NCBI GenBank assembly: GCA_028696945.1
Contig: JAQVGD010000004.1
Location: forward strand, 1 to 47,046
Length of the DNA: 47,046 nucleotides
Source of the DNA: Lutibacter sp.
GTDB lineage: Bacteria; Bacteroidota; Bacteroidia; Flavobacteriales; Flavobacteriaceae
Direction of reading: 5' to 3'
Translations under genes and position numbers: made by a program
In this document: positions 1 through 9,439 of the stretch, in pieces
How positions within the stretch are numbered: position 1 is the first letter of the stretch
Layout of the letters: every line of letters begins with the position of its first letter
The notes under the pieces: generated by a model
Database searches by the model: none
What the model was told of the DNA's origin: nothing
The model's input: the letters and a program-made list of their open reading frames with translations, nothing else

Positions 1-44
1 TCTATTAAAAATAATTTTATTTAAAGTCATAAATTATACTTAGG

Positions 45-1259
45 ATGAAATCGTTGAAAATCAATAAAATTAATAAAACTGTAAAAGGAAATATCCAAAT
101 TACAGGGTCAAAAAGTGAAACAAACCGTTTGTTGATTTTACAGCAGTTTTATCCGAATTTAACGATTGAAAATATTTCCAATTCCGATGATTCCGTTTTG
201 ATGCAAAAGGCATTGAAAAGCACTTCTTCTGAAATAAATATTGGCCATGCTGGAACGGCGATGCGTTTTTTAACAGCTTATTTTTCAGTAAAAGAAGGTA
301 CTGAAATTGTTTTGACTGGTTCGGACAGAATGAAAGACCGACCCGTAAAAATTTTGGTTGAAGCCTTAACTTCATTAGGTGCGGATATTCAATATTTGGA
401 AAAAGATGGTTTTCCTCCTTTAAAAATTTCAGGTAAAAAGTTAGCGAAAGATTTTGTTGAAATTGAAGGAAATGTGAGCAGTCAATACATTTCAGCCTTA
501 TTGTTGATCGCACCAACTTTAAAAAACGGATTGAAATTAAAATTTAAAGGCGAAGTCACTTCTGTTCCTTACATAAAGATGACCTTGCAATTGTTGGCTG
601 AATTGGGAATTGACTATGTTTGGGAAGATAATTTGATTACCGTTCAATCAAAGGTAGCTATTGAACCTACAACGATTGTGGTAGAATCTGATTGGAGTTC
701 AGCTTCTTATTATTACAGCTTGTGTGCGCTTAGCCCAAATTCTGAAATAACCTTGTCATCCTACAAAAAAAACAGCTTACAAGGCGATTCCGTTTTACCA
801 ACTATTTATCAGAATATAGGTGTTGAAACTATTTTTGAACATAATTCAATCAAACTATTAAACCAACAACTAACAACCAACAACCAACAATTAAATTTAA
901 ACCTCATTAATGCGCCAGATATTGCCCAAACCATTGCGGTAACTTGTTTTGGATTGGGGATTGAATGTTATTTGACAGGACTTCACACCTTGAAAATAAA
1001 AGAAACCGACAGGTTGGTCGCTTTAAAAAATGAATTGGAAAAATTGGGTGGTAATGTTATTATTACAAACGAAACGCTGCTTTTAAAACCTTCAATCAAA
1101 ATAAATGAAAACATAAGTATTGTAACTTATGATGACCACAGAATGGCCATGGCTTTTGCACCTTTGGCGGTAAAAGTTGCCATTGAAATTGAAGATGCCA
1201 ACGTTGTTTCAAAATCATATCCGACTTTTTGGAAAGATTTTGCTGAAATCTGCCGCTAA
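45..1259 (+). CDS. aroA: 3-phosphoshikimate 1-carboxyvinyltransferase (EPSP synthase)
   Basis: Cytosolic shikimate-pathway enzyme that transfers enolpyruvate from PEP to shikimate-3-phosphate, towards chorismate and aromatic amino acids. The 404 residues fit the family, slightly short of the roughly 427 of E. coli. Visible motifs are GSKSETNR near residue 21 (substrate lysine and arginine), GHAGTAMRFL near 68, DRMKDRP near 95, SSQYISALL near 145, KETDRL near 317 and YDDHRMAMAFAP near 359. The ATG at 45 follows an A-rich leader with TTAGG just upstream. The oddity is residues 273-282, coded by four copies of a 7-bp unit, giving a Q/T/N-rich loop just before the conserved PDIAQT segment. The next gene, queA, has its own apparent promoter. 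Identification is secure; the effect of the repeat is inference. Confidence 0.97.
   Translation: MKSLKINKINKTVKGNIQITGSKSETNRLLILQQFYPNLTIENISNSDDSVLMQKALKSTSSEINIGHAGTAMRFLTAYFSVKEGTEIVLTGSDRMKDRPVKILVEALTSLGADIQYLEKDGFPPLKISGKKLAKDFVEIEGNVSSQYISALLLIAPTLKNGLKLKFKGEVTSVPYIKMTLQLLAELGIDYVWEDNLITVQSKVAIEPTTIVVESDWSSASYYYSLCALSPNSEITLSSYKKNSLQGDSVLPTIYQNIGVETIFEHNSIKLLNQQLTTNNQQLNLNLINAPDIAQTIAVTCFGLGIECYLTGLHTLKIKETDRLVALKNELEKLGGNVIITNETLLLKPSIKINENISIVTYDDHRMAMAFAPLAVKVAIEIEDANVVSKSYPTFWKDFAEICR
863..890 (+). repeat. Four-copy heptanucleotide tandem repeat inside aroA
   Basis: The units CCAACAA, CTAACAA, CCAACAA and CCAACAA run without interruption inside the aroA reading frame. Since 7 is not a multiple of 3, gain or loss of one unit would shift the frame in the middle of the enzyme. 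A heptamer tract of another sequence occurs between etfB and etfA in this window. Confidence 0.9.
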
Positions 1260-1292
1260 AAGTCTGCAAAACAAACTTTTATTCTAAAACAC

Positions 1293-1324
1293 TTGACAAC
1301 GCCTATGCGGATGTTGTATCTTTG
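1293..1324 (+). promoter_or_regulatory. Probable Bacteroidota-type promoter for queA
   Basis: TTGAC at 1293-1297 and TATCTTTG at 1317-1324 match the Bacteroidota -33 TTG and -7 TAnnTTTG elements, with 21 bp between TTG and the -7 box. Transcription would start near 1331, leaving a leader of about 105 nt before queA. I saw no riboswitch-like structure in that leader, though I could not fold it. Confidence 0.6.
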
Positions 1325-1436
1325 CGCTCTTTCTAACAGAAGTAAGGAAGAAACAGTAAGGTAAAAGCTTATTTTCTAAGTAAAGAACTCATAGCTTTTT
1401 TTCATTTGATCATTAAAATATAATTAAAATAACTAC

Positions 1437-2486
1437 ATGAAATTATCAAAATTTAAGTTCGAATTACCAGAAGATTTATTGGCAGAATATCCGGCAGAAA
1501 ACAGGGATGAATCGAGATTAATGATCTTGGATAGAAAAAAACATACCATTGAACATCATAATTTCAAAGAAATAATTAATTATTTTGATGAAGGAGATTT
1601 AATGATTTTGAACAATACGAAAGTTTTTCCTGCTAGAATGTATGGTGAAAAGGAGAAAACAGGCGCGCGTATTGAAGTGTTTTTATTGAGAGAACTAAAT
1701 GCTGAAAGTAGGTTGTGGGACGTATTAGTTGATCCAGCCCGAAAAATAAGAATCGGAAATAAATTATTTTTTGGCGATGATGAAAGTTTGGTTGCTGAAG
1801 TCATTGACAACACCACTTCAAGAGGGAGAACATTGCGCTTTTTATATGATGGAACCTATGAAGAATTCAGAAAAAAACTGGAAGAATTAGGGGAAACCCC
1901 ATTGCCAAAATATATTAAAAGAGCCGTTGAAAAAGAAGATGAAGAACGCTACCAAACAATTTATGCAAAACATGAAGGCGCCATTGCAGCCCCAACTGCA
2001 GGATTGCATTTTTCCAAGCATTTACTGAAACGTTTGGAAATAAAAGGTATTGACTTTGCCGAAATTACTTTGCATGTGGGATTGGGAACATTTAATCCTG
2101 TTGAGGTTGAAGATTTGTCTAAACATAAAATGGATTCTGAAAGGTTGGTTATTATGCAGGAGGCTGTGGATGTTGTGAACCGAGCTATTGACCAAAAAAG
2201 AAGGATATGTGCTGTGGGCACAACGGTAATGCGCGGTATTGAGAGTGCAGTTTCATCTAACAATCATTTAAATTCATACAACGGTTGGACCAATAAATTT
2301 ATTTTCCCTCCTTATGATTTTAGCATTGCCAATTGTATGGTTACAAATTTCCATACACCAAAATCTACGCTAATGATGATGGCTGCTGCTTTTGCGGGTT
2401 ACGATTTTTTAATGGAAGCTTATGAAGTAGCTGTTAAAGAAAAATATAAATTTTATTCGTACGGCGATGCAATGTTAATTATATAA
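1437..2486 (+). CDS. queA: S-adenosylmethionine:tRNA ribosyltransferase-isomerase
   Basis: Catalyses the SAM-dependent step that makes epoxyqueuosine on the wobble base of GUN-anticodon tRNAs in queuosine synthesis. The 349-residue length is typical. Family signatures are the N-terminal [22 protein letters not shown], followed by [22 protein letters not shown] near residue 180, [10 protein letters not shown] near 217 and [12 protein letters not shown] near 306. The start ATG at 1437 lies in an A-rich leader. A strong hairpin terminator follows 25 nt after the stop, so it looks monocistronic. No other queuosine gene is in the window. Confidence 0.97.
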   Translation: MKLSKFKFELPEDLLAEYPAENRDESRLMILDRKKHTIEHHNFKEIINYFDEGDLMILNNTKVFPARMYGEKEKTGARIEVFLLRELNAESRLWDVLVDPARKIRIGNKLFFGDDESLVAEVIDNTTSRGRTLRFLYDGTYEEFRKKLEELGETPLPKYIKRAVEKEDEERYQTIYAKHEGAIAAPTAGLHFSKHLLKRLEIKGIDFAEITLHVGLGTFNPVEVEDLSKHKMDSERLVIMQEAVDVVNRAIDQKRRICAVGTTVMRGIESAVSSNNHLNSYNGWTNKFIFPPYDFSIANCMVTNFHTPKSTLMMMAAAFAGYDFLMEAYEVAVKEKYKFYSYGDAMLII

Positions 2487-2511
2487 TTAAAAAGTTGTTT
2501 TTAAGAATTAA

Positions 2512-2540
2512 ATTCCCGCACTTTGCGGGAATCTTTTTTA
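2512..2540 (+). terminator. Intrinsic terminator after queA
   Basis: Nine-base arms ATTCCCGCA (2512-2520) and TGCGGGAAT (2524-2532) enclose a 3-base loop. A C and a run of six T follow. It sits between the queA stop and the rlmN start. Confidence 0.9.
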
Positions 2541-2556
2541 TAAAGTTGATTTAAAA

Positions 2557-3597
2557 ATGATAAAAAAAAGGGACATACGTGCTTTAACCAAAACCCAATT
2601 ACGCGATTTTTTTGTGGAAAAAGGGGATAAGGAATTTAGGGGAAATCAGGTTTATGAATGGCTGTGGGTTAAAAGTGCCCATTCTTTTGAAGATATGACT
2701 AATATTTCAAAAGAAACACGTCAAATGCTGGAAGAAAATTTCGTGATTAACCATATTGAAGTTGATATGATGCAGCGTAGTGCCGACGGAACCGTGAAAA
2801 ATGCGGTTAGGCTACACGATGGTTTAATTGTGGAATCTGTTTTAATTCCAACCGAAACTAGAACAACAGCTTGTGTATCCAGTCAGGTTGGTTGCAGTTT
2901 AGATTGCAGTTTTTGCGCGACGGCCCAATTAAAAAAGATGCGAAACTTAAATCCTGATGAAATTTATGATCAGGTAGCTGCCATAAACAAGGAAAGTTTG
3001 TTGTATTATAACCATAAATTGTCAAATATTGTTTTTATGGGAATGGGTGAACCATTGATGAATTATAACAATGTTTTAAAAGCCATTGAAAAAATTACCG
3101 CTGAAGAAGGTCTGGGAATTTCACCAAGACGTATCACAGTTTCCACTTCTGGAATTCCGAAAATGATTAAAAAATTAGCAGATGATGAAGTGAAATTTAA
3201 TTTAGCAGTTTCCTTACATTCAGCCATTGAAGAAGTTCGAAATCGAATAATGCCCTTTACCAAAGATTTTCCGCTGCAAGATTTAAAAGAAGCACTGGAG
3301 TATTGGTATGCCAAAACGAACAATAGGGTTTCTTATGAATACGTTGTTTGGGATGGAATTAACGACAGCAAAGGAGCGATTATGGCCTTGGTTAAATTTT
3401 GTAAATATGTGCCTTGTAAGGTAAATTTAATTGAGTACAATCCAATTGGCGACCCAAATTTTCAGCAGGCAAAACCACAGGTTATTTCCGATTACATCAG
3501 TATTTTAGAAATGAATGATATTATTGTGAATGTACGAAGGAGCAGAGGAAAAGACATAGATGCTGCCTGCGGGCAATTGGCAAACAAAAAAAGCTAG
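2557..3597 (+). CDS. rlmN: Dual-specificity 23S rRNA/tRNA adenine-C2 methyltransferase (radical SAM)
   Basis: Radical-SAM enzyme that methylates C2 of A2503 in 23S rRNA and, in studied homologues, A37 of some tRNAs. The 346 residues include the radical-SAM cluster CSLDCSFC with cysteines 113, 117 and 120, a GMGEPLMNY motif near residue 166 for SAM binding, and a C-terminal RRSRGKDIDAACGQL block carrying a conserved catalytic cysteine. The start at 2557 is just beyond the queA terminator; I saw no clear promoter box in the short gap, so read-through from queA is possible. Its stop codon lies within the stem of a bidirectional terminator shared with the convergent infB operon. Confidence 0.96.
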   Translation: MIKKRDIRALTKTQLRDFFVEKGDKEFRGNQVYEWLWVKSAHSFEDMTNISKETRQMLEENFVINHIEVDMMQRSADGTVKNAVRLHDGLIVESVLIPTETRTTACVSSQVGCSLDCSFCATAQLKKMRNLNPDEIYDQVAAINKESLLYYNHKLSNIVFMGMGEPLMNYNNVLKAIEKITAEEGLGISPRRITVSTSGIPKMIKKLADDEVKFNLAVSLHSAIEEVRNRIMPFTKDFPLQDLKEALEYWYAKTNNRVSYEYVVWDGINDSKGAIMALVKFCKYVPCKVNLIEYNPIGDPNFQQAKPQVISDYISILEMNDIIVNVRRSRGKDIDAACGQLANKKS

Positions 3598-3617
3598 CGT
3601 AAATGCTAGCTTTTTTT
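3585..3617. terminator. Bidirectional terminator between rlmN and infB
   Basis: Stem GCTAGC (3593-3598) pairs with GCTAGC (3605-3610) around a 6-base loop. A-rich sequence precedes it and seven T follow, so both strands present a stem plus U-tract. The rlmN stop codon TAG (3595-3597) is part of the stem. Confidence 0.85.
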
Positions 3618-3661
3618 AGGTACTTATTTAAAAGTATTTGTTTTAAATAAAATTGAATATG

Positions 3662-6532
3662 TTAATTTCTTTTAAGTTTTTTCTTAACTTCAATTTCGTG
3701 GTAAGCTTCAATCAAATCACCTACTTCAATATCATTAAAGTTTTTAATTTGAAGTCCGCAATCGTAGCCTTTTGAGACTTCCTTCGCATCATCTTTAAAA
3801 CGTTTTAACGAACTTAATTCCCCTGAATGAATCACAACGCCGTCTCTAATAATTCTAATTTTAGAACTTCTCAAAATTTTACCACTTACAACCATACAAC
3901 CAGCAATGGTTCCAATTTTAGAAATTTTGAAAATTTCTCTAATCTCAACATTACCAGTAATTTCTTCTTTTAGTTCTGGAGATAACATTCCTTCCATTGC
4001 ATCACGTAAATCGTTGATGGCATCATAAATAATGGAATATGTTCTGATATCAATTTCTTCATTGTCTGCTAATATTCGCGCATTTCCTGAAGGTCTTACG
4101 TTAAATCCGATAATAATGGCATCAGATGCGGAGGCCAGCAATACGTCTGATTCTGTAATGCCACCAACACCTCTATGAATAATATTAACTTGAATTTCTG
4201 CCGTTGAAAGTTTTTGGAATGAATCAGCTAAGGCTTCCACAGAACCATCCACATCACCTTTTAGAATAATGTTTAATTCCTTAAAGTCTCCTAAGGCAAT
4301 TCTTCTTCCAATTTCATCCAATGTAATGTGACGTTGTGTTCTTACAGATTGTTCACGTTGTAATTGAGAACGTTTAGAGGCAATTTGTTTTGCTTCTTTT
4401 TCATCTTCAAAAATGTAAAATTTATCTCCAGCTTGTGGTGCTCCATCCAAACCGAGTATTGAAACTGGTGTAGAAGGTCCAGCCTCTTTCATATTATTGC
4501 CACGTTCATCAAACATAGCTTTTACTTTACCGCTGTGTTTTCCTGCAAGCATATAGTCACCGATTTTTAATGTTCCATCCTGTACAAGAATTGTAGAAAT
4601 ATACCCACGACCTTTATCCAATAAGGCTTCAACAACAGTACCAACGGCTCTTTTGTTCGGATTTGCTTTTAAATCTAACATTTCAGCTTCAAGCAATACT
4701 TTTTCGAGTAAATCCTCAACATTCTGACCTGTTTTGGCTGATATTTCTTGAGATTGGATTTTTCCACCCCAATCTTCAACCAATAAATTCATTTGTGAAA
4801 GTTGTTCCTTAATTTTTTCAGGATTGGCGTGTGGTTTGTCAATTTTATTGATGGCAAAAACAATAGGCACACCAGCCGCTTGAGCGTGGCTAATGGCTTC
4901 CTTTGTTTGTGGCATCACATCATCATCAGCAGCAATAACAATAATTACCAAATCCGTTACCTGAGCTCCACGAGCACGCATTGCCGTAAAGGCTTCGTGA
5001 CCAGGAGTATCCAAGAATGCAATTTTTTGACCGTTTTTTAATTTTACGCCATAAGCGCCTATGTGCTGAGTAATTCCACCAGATTCTCCGGCAATTACAT
5101 TTTCTTCACGGATATAATCCAATAATGAAGTTTTACCGTGATCCACGTGTCCCATTACGGTAACAATTGGTGCTCTTGGTTTTAAACCTTCAATATCATC
5201 TTCCTGTTCGAGTATTGCTTCTTCAACTTCCGCTCCAACAAAATCAAGGCTGTAATCAAATTCTTCTGCAACGATACTAAGTGTTTCTGCATCCAATCGC
5301 TGATTCATGGTTACCATTAATCCCAAAGACATACAGGCTGATATAACATTGGTAACAGGAATATCCATCATGGTGGCAATTTCGCTTACCGTAACAAATT
5401 CCGAAACTTTAAGTATTTTACTTTCAGCTTCTTGTTGTTCAAATTCTCGTTCAGTTTGCTCACGGTAGGTATCTCTTTTATCTCTTCTATATTTTGCTCC
5501 TTTTCCTTTTTTAGATTTACCTTGAAGTTTTTCTAAGGTTTCTCTAATTTGTTTTTGAACATCAGCTTCAGAAGGTTCTTCTTTTACCAAAGGTTTTCTA
5601 CCACGCACTATTGGTGCTTTGTTGTCTCCTTTGTTTTTTGCAAGAATTGGTTGTTTTTTAGGCCCCGTTATTGGTACAGGCATTTTTTTTACGATCCTTC
5701 TGCGTTTCTTCTTATTTGCATCAGCGTCTTCTTTTTTAACAGCAGGTTCATGTTTTTTCTTTTTTGGGCGTTCAAATTGTTTTAAATCAATTTTTTCACC
5801 TATAATTTTAGGCCCTTCTAACTTCGAATATTTTGTTTCTATTGTTTGGGACTCTAATATTTCAGCTTCTGTAGGTGCTGTTTCCTCAATAATTTCGGGT
5901 TGTTTCTTTTCTTTTTCCTGTGGTTGTGCTGCTTTTTTTAGAACAGGTTTTTTGTGAACCTTTACAGTTTTTTCTTCAACCTTTGGAGTTTCTGTTTCTA
6001 AAGGCTTTTCAATAGGTTTTTCTTCAATTTCAGCTTCAACTTTTGGTACTTTTTCAACAGGTTTTTCTTTAATTGTTTCTACAGGTATAGGCTGTTCAAC
6101 TACAGAAGGTTTTTCTTCAGCAATAACCTTAGGTTCTTCTTCAACAACTGTTTTTTTCTCAATTACTGCCTCTTTTGGCTCAATATCAATTTTACCAACG
6201 GTTTTAATTTCTAATTTTTCAGCTTTGGCTTTAATAACAACTTTTTTGGCTTCTTCTTCAAGGCGATGTTTCTCAGCAATTTCTTCGTGAGCGATTCTTA
6301 AGGACTCCTTTTCTTTCCTTTTTTCTTCACTTACCTCTTTCGAAGCAGCTTTTTTACTTCTGTCGGTCTGAAAACCATCCAATAATACCTCATACTCTTC
6401 ATTAGATATTTTGGTTGTAGGTCTTGCTTCAATTTCAAAACCCTTAGATGCTAAATGCTCAACAGCTCTATCTAATGAGATATTCAATTCTCGCAATACT
6501 TTGTTCAGTCTTAATGTTTTGTCTTCAGCCAT
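3662..6532 (-). CDS. infB: Translation initiation factor IF-2
   Basis: GTPase that delivers initiator fMet-tRNA to the 30S subunit and promotes subunit joining. Of 956 residues, about 1-70 form an IF2_N-like domain. Residues 70-350 are a highly charged K/E/P/V-rich linker, longer than in many species, and a second IF2_N segment follows near 380-430. The GTPase core carries GHVDHGKT from residue 461, DTPGHEAF and NKID, and the C-terminal half has the fMet-tRNA-binding domains. It lies 41 bp downstream of nusA as the last gene of rimP-nusA-infB. The low-complexity linker produces long spurious open frames on the opposite strand. Identification is secure. Confidence 0.98.
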   Translation of the reverse strand: MAEDKTLRLNKVLRELNISLDRAVEHLASKGFEIEARPTTKISNEEYEVLLDGFQTDRSKKAASKEVSEEKRKEKESLRIAHEEIAEKHRLEEEAKKVVIKAKAEKLEIKTVGKIDIEPKEAVIEKKTVVEEEPKVIAEEKPSVVEQPIPVETIKEKPVEKVPKVEAEIEEKPIEKPLETETPKVEEKTVKVHKKPVLKKAAQPQEKEKKQPEIIEETAPTEAEILESQTIETKYSKLEGPKIIGEKIDLKQFERPKKKKHEPAVKKEDADANKKKRRRIVKKMPVPITGPKKQPILAKNKGDNKAPIVRGRKPLVKEEPSEADVQKQIRETLEKLQGKSKKGKGAKYRRDKRDTYREQTEREFEQQEAESKILKVSEFVTVSEIATMMDIPVTNVISACMSLGLMVTMNQRLDAETLSIVAEEFDYSLDFVGAEVEEAILEQEDDIEGLKPRAPIVTVMGHVDHGKTSLLDYIREENVIAGESGGITQHIGAYGVKLKNGQKIAFLDTPGHEAFTAMRARGAQVTDLVIIVIAADDDVMPQTKEAISHAQAAGVPIVFAINKIDKPHANPEKIKEQLSQMNLLVEDWGGKIQSQEISAKTGQNVEDLLEKVLLEAEMLDLKANPNKRAVGTVVEALLDKGRGYISTILVQDGTLKIGDYMLAGKHSGKVKAMFDERGNNMKEAGPSTPVSILGLDGAPQAGDKFYIFEDEKEAKQIASKRSQLQREQSVRTQRHITLDEIGRRIALGDFKELNIILKGDVDGSVEALADSFQKLSTAEIQVNIIHRGVGGITESDVLLASASDAIIIGFNVRPSGNARILADNEEIDIRTYSIIYDAINDLRDAMEGMLSPELKEEITGNVEIREIFKISKIGTIAGCMVVSGKILRSSKIRIIRDGVVIHSGELSSLKRFKDDAKEVSKGYDCGLQIKNFNDIEVGDLIEAYHEIEVKKKLKRN

Positions 6533-6573
6533 ACAATGTTTATTTTTGCCAATTTGTGTTGAGAAATTTAAGA

Positions 6574-7833
6574 TTAATCTTTAAATTCTTCTCTTAATAT
6601 TCTTTGAACCTCTAAAATGGTTTCTTCTTCTAAATCGGTTCTGCTTACAAGTTCATTGATGTCTTTTTCCAAGACGCTTCTTGCAGTGTCTAAACCAATA
6701 TTTTTAAATTCCTGAATAACCCAAGCTTCAATTTCATCAGAAAATTCTGTCAATTCAACATCATCTTCCGCTTCAACACCTTCACGTTGAACATCGAGCT
6801 CGTAGCCTGTTAATTGTGAAGCTAGGCGAATGTTCACGCCATTTTTTCCAATCGCTTTTGAAACCTCTTCAGGTAATAAATATACATCAACTCTTCCTTT
6901 TTTGCCATCTTCTCGTCCCTCTTCTTCATGAATTTTCATAGAAACGACTTTTGCAGGGCTTAATGCTCTTGCAATGTAAAGTTGGGTATTTTTAGTAAAG
7001 TTGATAACATCTATATTTTCATTGCCCAATTCACGAACAATGCCGTGAATACGAGATCCTTTCATACCTACACAGGCACCAACTGGGTCAATTCTATCAT
7101 CATAAGAATCAACGGCTACTTTTGCTTTTTCGCCAGGAATTCTTGCAACACCTTCAATGGTTATCAATCCATCAAAAACCTCAGGAATTTCTTGTTCAAA
7201 TAATTTCACTAAAAATTCGGGTGCAGTTCTTGATAAAATAATTACGGGTTTGTTGCCGCGTAATTCTACGGATTTAATGATTCCGCGCACAGAATCCCCT
7301 TTTCTGAAATAGTCTGAACGGATTTGTTCGTTTTTTGGCAATATGATTTCGTTGCCATCGTCATCTAACAAAATGATTGCATTGTGACGAATGTGATGAA
7401 CTTCAGCCGTATAAATATCTCCTTCTAACTCTTTAAACTGTTTAAAAGTATTTGTGCTGTCGTGTTCATGTATTTTTGAAATTAGGTTTTGGCGCAAGGC
7501 TAAAATTGCTCTTCTGCCAAGATCAACTAATTTAACTTCTTCCGAAACATCTTCACCAATTTCAAAATCTGGTTCAATTTTTCGGGCTTCTGAAAGCTCA
7601 ATTTCCTCATTATCATCTTCTGACATTCCATCAGCAACAACAACGCGATTTCTCCAAATTTCTAAATCACCTTTGTCCGGATTTATAATAATATCAAAGT
7701 TGTCATCAGATCCGAATTCTCTTTTTAAAGCAGCTCTAAAAACCTCTTCGAGTATAGCCATAAGGGTTACTCTGTCTATATTTTTATCTCCTTTGAAATC
7801 TGAAAACGACTCAATTAATGCTAAATTTTCCAT
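6574..7833 (-). CDS. nusA: Transcription termination/antitermination factor NusA
   Basis: RNA-polymerase-bound factor that modulates pausing, intrinsic termination and antitermination. The 419 residues show the N-terminal RNAP-binding domain (about 1-125), an S1 domain (about 135-200) and two KH domains (about 200-345), including GVARIPGEKAKVAV, GMKGSRI and AIGKNGVNIRLA. An acidic C-terminal tail follows. The acidic AR1/AR2 repeats of E. coli NusA (495 residues) are absent, as is usual outside Proteobacteria. It lies 12 bp after rimP and 41 bp before infB, the widely conserved order. Because NusA affects termination, the terminator-like hairpin ahead of this operon is notable. Confidence 0.97.
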   Translation of the reverse strand: MENLALIESFSDFKGDKNIDRVTLMAILEEVFRAALKREFGSDDNFDIIINPDKGDLEIWRNRVVVADGMSEDDNEEIELSEARKIEPDFEIGEDVSEEVKLVDLGRRAILALRQNLISKIHEHDSTNTFKQFKELEGDIYTAEVHHIRHNAIILLDDDGNEIILPKNEQIRSDYFRKGDSVRGIIKSVELRGNKPVIILSRTAPEFLVKLFEQEIPEVFDGLITIEGVARIPGEKAKVAVDSYDDRIDPVGACVGMKGSRIHGIVRELGNENIDVINFTKNTQLYIARALSPAKVVSMKIHEEEGREDGKKGRVDVYLLPEEVSKAIGKNGVNIRLASQLTGYELDVQREGVEAEDDVELTEFSDEIEAWVIQEFKNIGLDTARSVLEKDINELVSRTDLEEETILEVQRILREEFKD

Positions 7834-7845
7834 GCATTCTCTTAA

Positions 7846-8313
7846 TTAAAATATTATTTTCACTTTTGCCTCTAAAATATTGCTAAAAGGGAAGGTTGAA
7901 TTTTTAATAACCGTAACTTTTCCTTTACCTAAAGGCTTTGGTTCACGCGTTTTCCATTCCAACTCCACCTCATTATCAGTTACACTTTTAAGCACACCTT
8001 CAACAGTGGTATTGTCATTTAACTTTAAGGTTAAAACCCTGTTGATATTTTTTTTATATTGTCGATTAACTTTTAAAGGATTTGCAATATCTGGAGAAGC
8101 AACTTCTAAGGAAAAGTCTTCAATTTCTCTATCTAAATTATGTTCAATTCCTCGGCTAATTCTAATGCATTCCTTTAAAGTTACGCCATTATCGCCATCA
8201 ACTTCAACAAAAATTTTATTTTCTGGTAAAAAAGCTAAGTCTATCAAAAACAACGCTGGGTTTTCTTCAATCGCTTCTTTTACCAAATTTATAACTTTTT
8301 CTTTTTGTATCAT
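7846..8313 (-). CDS. rimP: Ribosome maturation factor RimP
   Basis: Assembly factor for the 30S subunit. The 155 residues show the two-domain RimP pattern: an N-terminal domain with IFVEVDGDNGVTLKECIRISRGIE and DFSLEVASPDI, then an SH3-like C-terminal domain starting near NRVLTLKLNDNTTVEG. It is first in rimP-nusA-infB. The ATG at 8313 is preceded by only ATAGG and a T-run belonging to a hairpin at 8324-8344, so the initiation region sits directly behind a terminator-like structure. Confidence 0.96.
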   Translation of the reverse strand: MIQKEKVINLVKEAIEENPALFLIDLAFLPENKIFVEVDGDNGVTLKECIRISRGIEHNLDREIEDFSLEVASPDIANPLKVNRQYKKNINRVLTLKLNDNTTVEGVLKSVTDNEVELEWKTREPKPLGKGKVTVIKNSTFPFSNILEAKVKIIF

Positions 8314-8318
8314 CCTAT

Positions 8319-8344
8319 AAAAAGAGGGGACTTATTGTCCCCTC
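8319..8344 (-). promoter_or_regulatory. Terminator-like leader hairpin (candidate attenuator) of rimP-nusA-infB
   Basis: On the minus strand GAGGGGAC (8344-8337), a 5-base loop and GTCCCCTC (8331-8324) form a perfect 8-bp GC-rich stem followed directly by five T (8323-8319). The rimP start codon begins 6 nt later. No gene ends here on either strand, so a simple 3' terminator role is unlikely. Attenuation, or masking of the rimP start, is inferred. Confidence 0.65.
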
Positions 8345-8372
8345 CTAGTCCTTTTTCTGTTCTAATTCCGTG

Positions 8373-8380
8373 CAAATATA
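8373..8380 (-). promoter_or_regulatory. Probable -7 element for rimP-nusA-infB
   Basis: TATATTTG on the minus strand matches TAnnTTTG. The expected start site near 8366 gives a leader of roughly 50 nt made almost wholly of the hairpin at 8324-8344. A -33 TTG is not obvious. Confidence 0.5.
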
Positions 8381-8471
8381 CTAAGTTTTTTTAAATGATA
8401 AAAATTCATGTTTATTTTAATTTAAAATTATTAACTTAGCCTTAGGATTATAAACTATACAATGAATTTTT

Positions 8472-9302
8472 ATGAGAAGTATTCTAGTTCCAATTGATTT
8501 TTCTGATCAAGCAAGATATGCGGCAAAAGTGGCATCTGATATTGCAAGACACACAAATTCAAAAATATTTTTACTGCACATGCTTGAGCTTCCCACAGGC
8601 ATTATTGACCCTGCTGGCTATGGTTCTTCAAGCAATACGCCTTCGGCTTTGTTATTTTTAAGTCGCGCTCATGAAAAATTTGAGGAATTTAAAAAATTAC
8701 CTTTTTTTGAAGGACTTGAAGTGGAAGATTCTGTGCAGTTTCACAAAGCTTATGATGGCATTATTGATGAAAGTATAAAGCAAAATGCTGATTTAATCGT
8801 TATGGGTTCAAAAGGAACTTCAGGACTTGAAGAAATGTTGGTGGGCTCCAATACTGAAAAGGTGGTTAGAAACTCAGATATTCCCGTACTTGTTATTAAA
8901 AAGGAGGTAGATAAATTTAAAATTGACAATATAGTTTTTGCTTCGAATTTTAAAATTGATCACAGAAATGCATTTCAAAAAATATTAAATTTTGCATCGC
9001 TTTTTAATGCGAGACTGCATTTGCTTAAAATAAATACGATACATAATTTTGAAACTACCAAAGAATCAAGTGATGCAATACGAAACTTTATCAATGATTT
9101 TGATTTGGGTGATTATACCTTAAATATATACAACGATGTTTCTGTGGAAGCTGGGATTTTAAATTTCTCCAAAGTAATTGATGCGGATGCTATTTTGTTA
9201 AACACCAGTGGTAGAAGAGGTTTGGCTCATTTATTTATCGGAAGTATTGGGGAAGATTTGGCTAATCACGCAAAATTGCCTGTGATTACATTTAAATTGT
9301 AG
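8472..9302 (+). CDS. Tandem-domain universal stress protein
   Basis: Cytosolic protein of 276 residues with two UspA-type domains, about 1-148 and 152-276. Domain 1 begins MRSILVPIDFSDQARYAA and has an intact ATP-binding G-2x-G-9x-G-S pattern (GSKGTSGLEEMLVGS). In domain 2 the matching segment reads NTSGRRGLAHLFIGS, so the first glycine is replaced by asparagine and nucleotide binding may be weaker. Universal stress proteins are associated with starvation and stress survival; the specific role here is unknown. It appears monocistronic, divergent from rimP and convergent with nadE. Confidence 0.9.
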   Translation: MRSILVPIDFSDQARYAAKVASDIARHTNSKIFLLHMLELPTGIIDPAGYGSSSNTPSALLFLSRAHEKFEEFKKLPFFEGLEVEDSVQFHKAYDGIIDESIKQNADLIVMGSKGTSGLEEMLVGSNTEKVVRNSDIPVLVIKKEVDKFKIDNIVFASNFKIDHRNAFQKILNFASLFNARLHLLKINTIHNFETTKESSDAIRNFINDFDLGDYTLNIYNDVSVEAGILNFSKVIDADAILLNTSGRRGLAHLFIGSIGEDLANHAKLPVITFKL

Positions 9303-9333
9303 CGGGCAATTGACAATTAATAATTTGTTTTAT

Positions 9334-9382
9334 TTGATATGCTTTAATGTCGAGTATCAAGTAGTTGACACTCACGTACTTG
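9334..9382. repeat. Small inverted repeats between usp and nadE
   Basis: Two short imperfect hairpins lie in the gap between convergent genes: TTGATA (9334-9339) with TATCAA (9355-9360), and CAAGTA (9358-9363) with TACTTG (9377-9382). The inner arms overlap, so they would be mutually exclusive folds. Neither has a clear adjacent U-tract. Weak evidence; they could serve as transcription ends. Confidence 0.25.
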
Positions 9383-9439
9383 GAATTAAGGCTGTGATAT
9401 TTTTTTAATTGACATATTGCCTAATTGGTTTTTTTATCT

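Noticed and set aside
100-516. Open frame of 138 codons antisense to aroA
   Set aside because: No recognisable domain, lies wholly inside a conserved enzyme gene, and is explained by base composition.
5549-5957. Two overlapping open frames on the plus strand opposite infB
   Set aside because: They mirror the K/E/P-rich linker of IF-2 read backwards, giving F/S-rich nonsense; infB is well supported on the minus strand.
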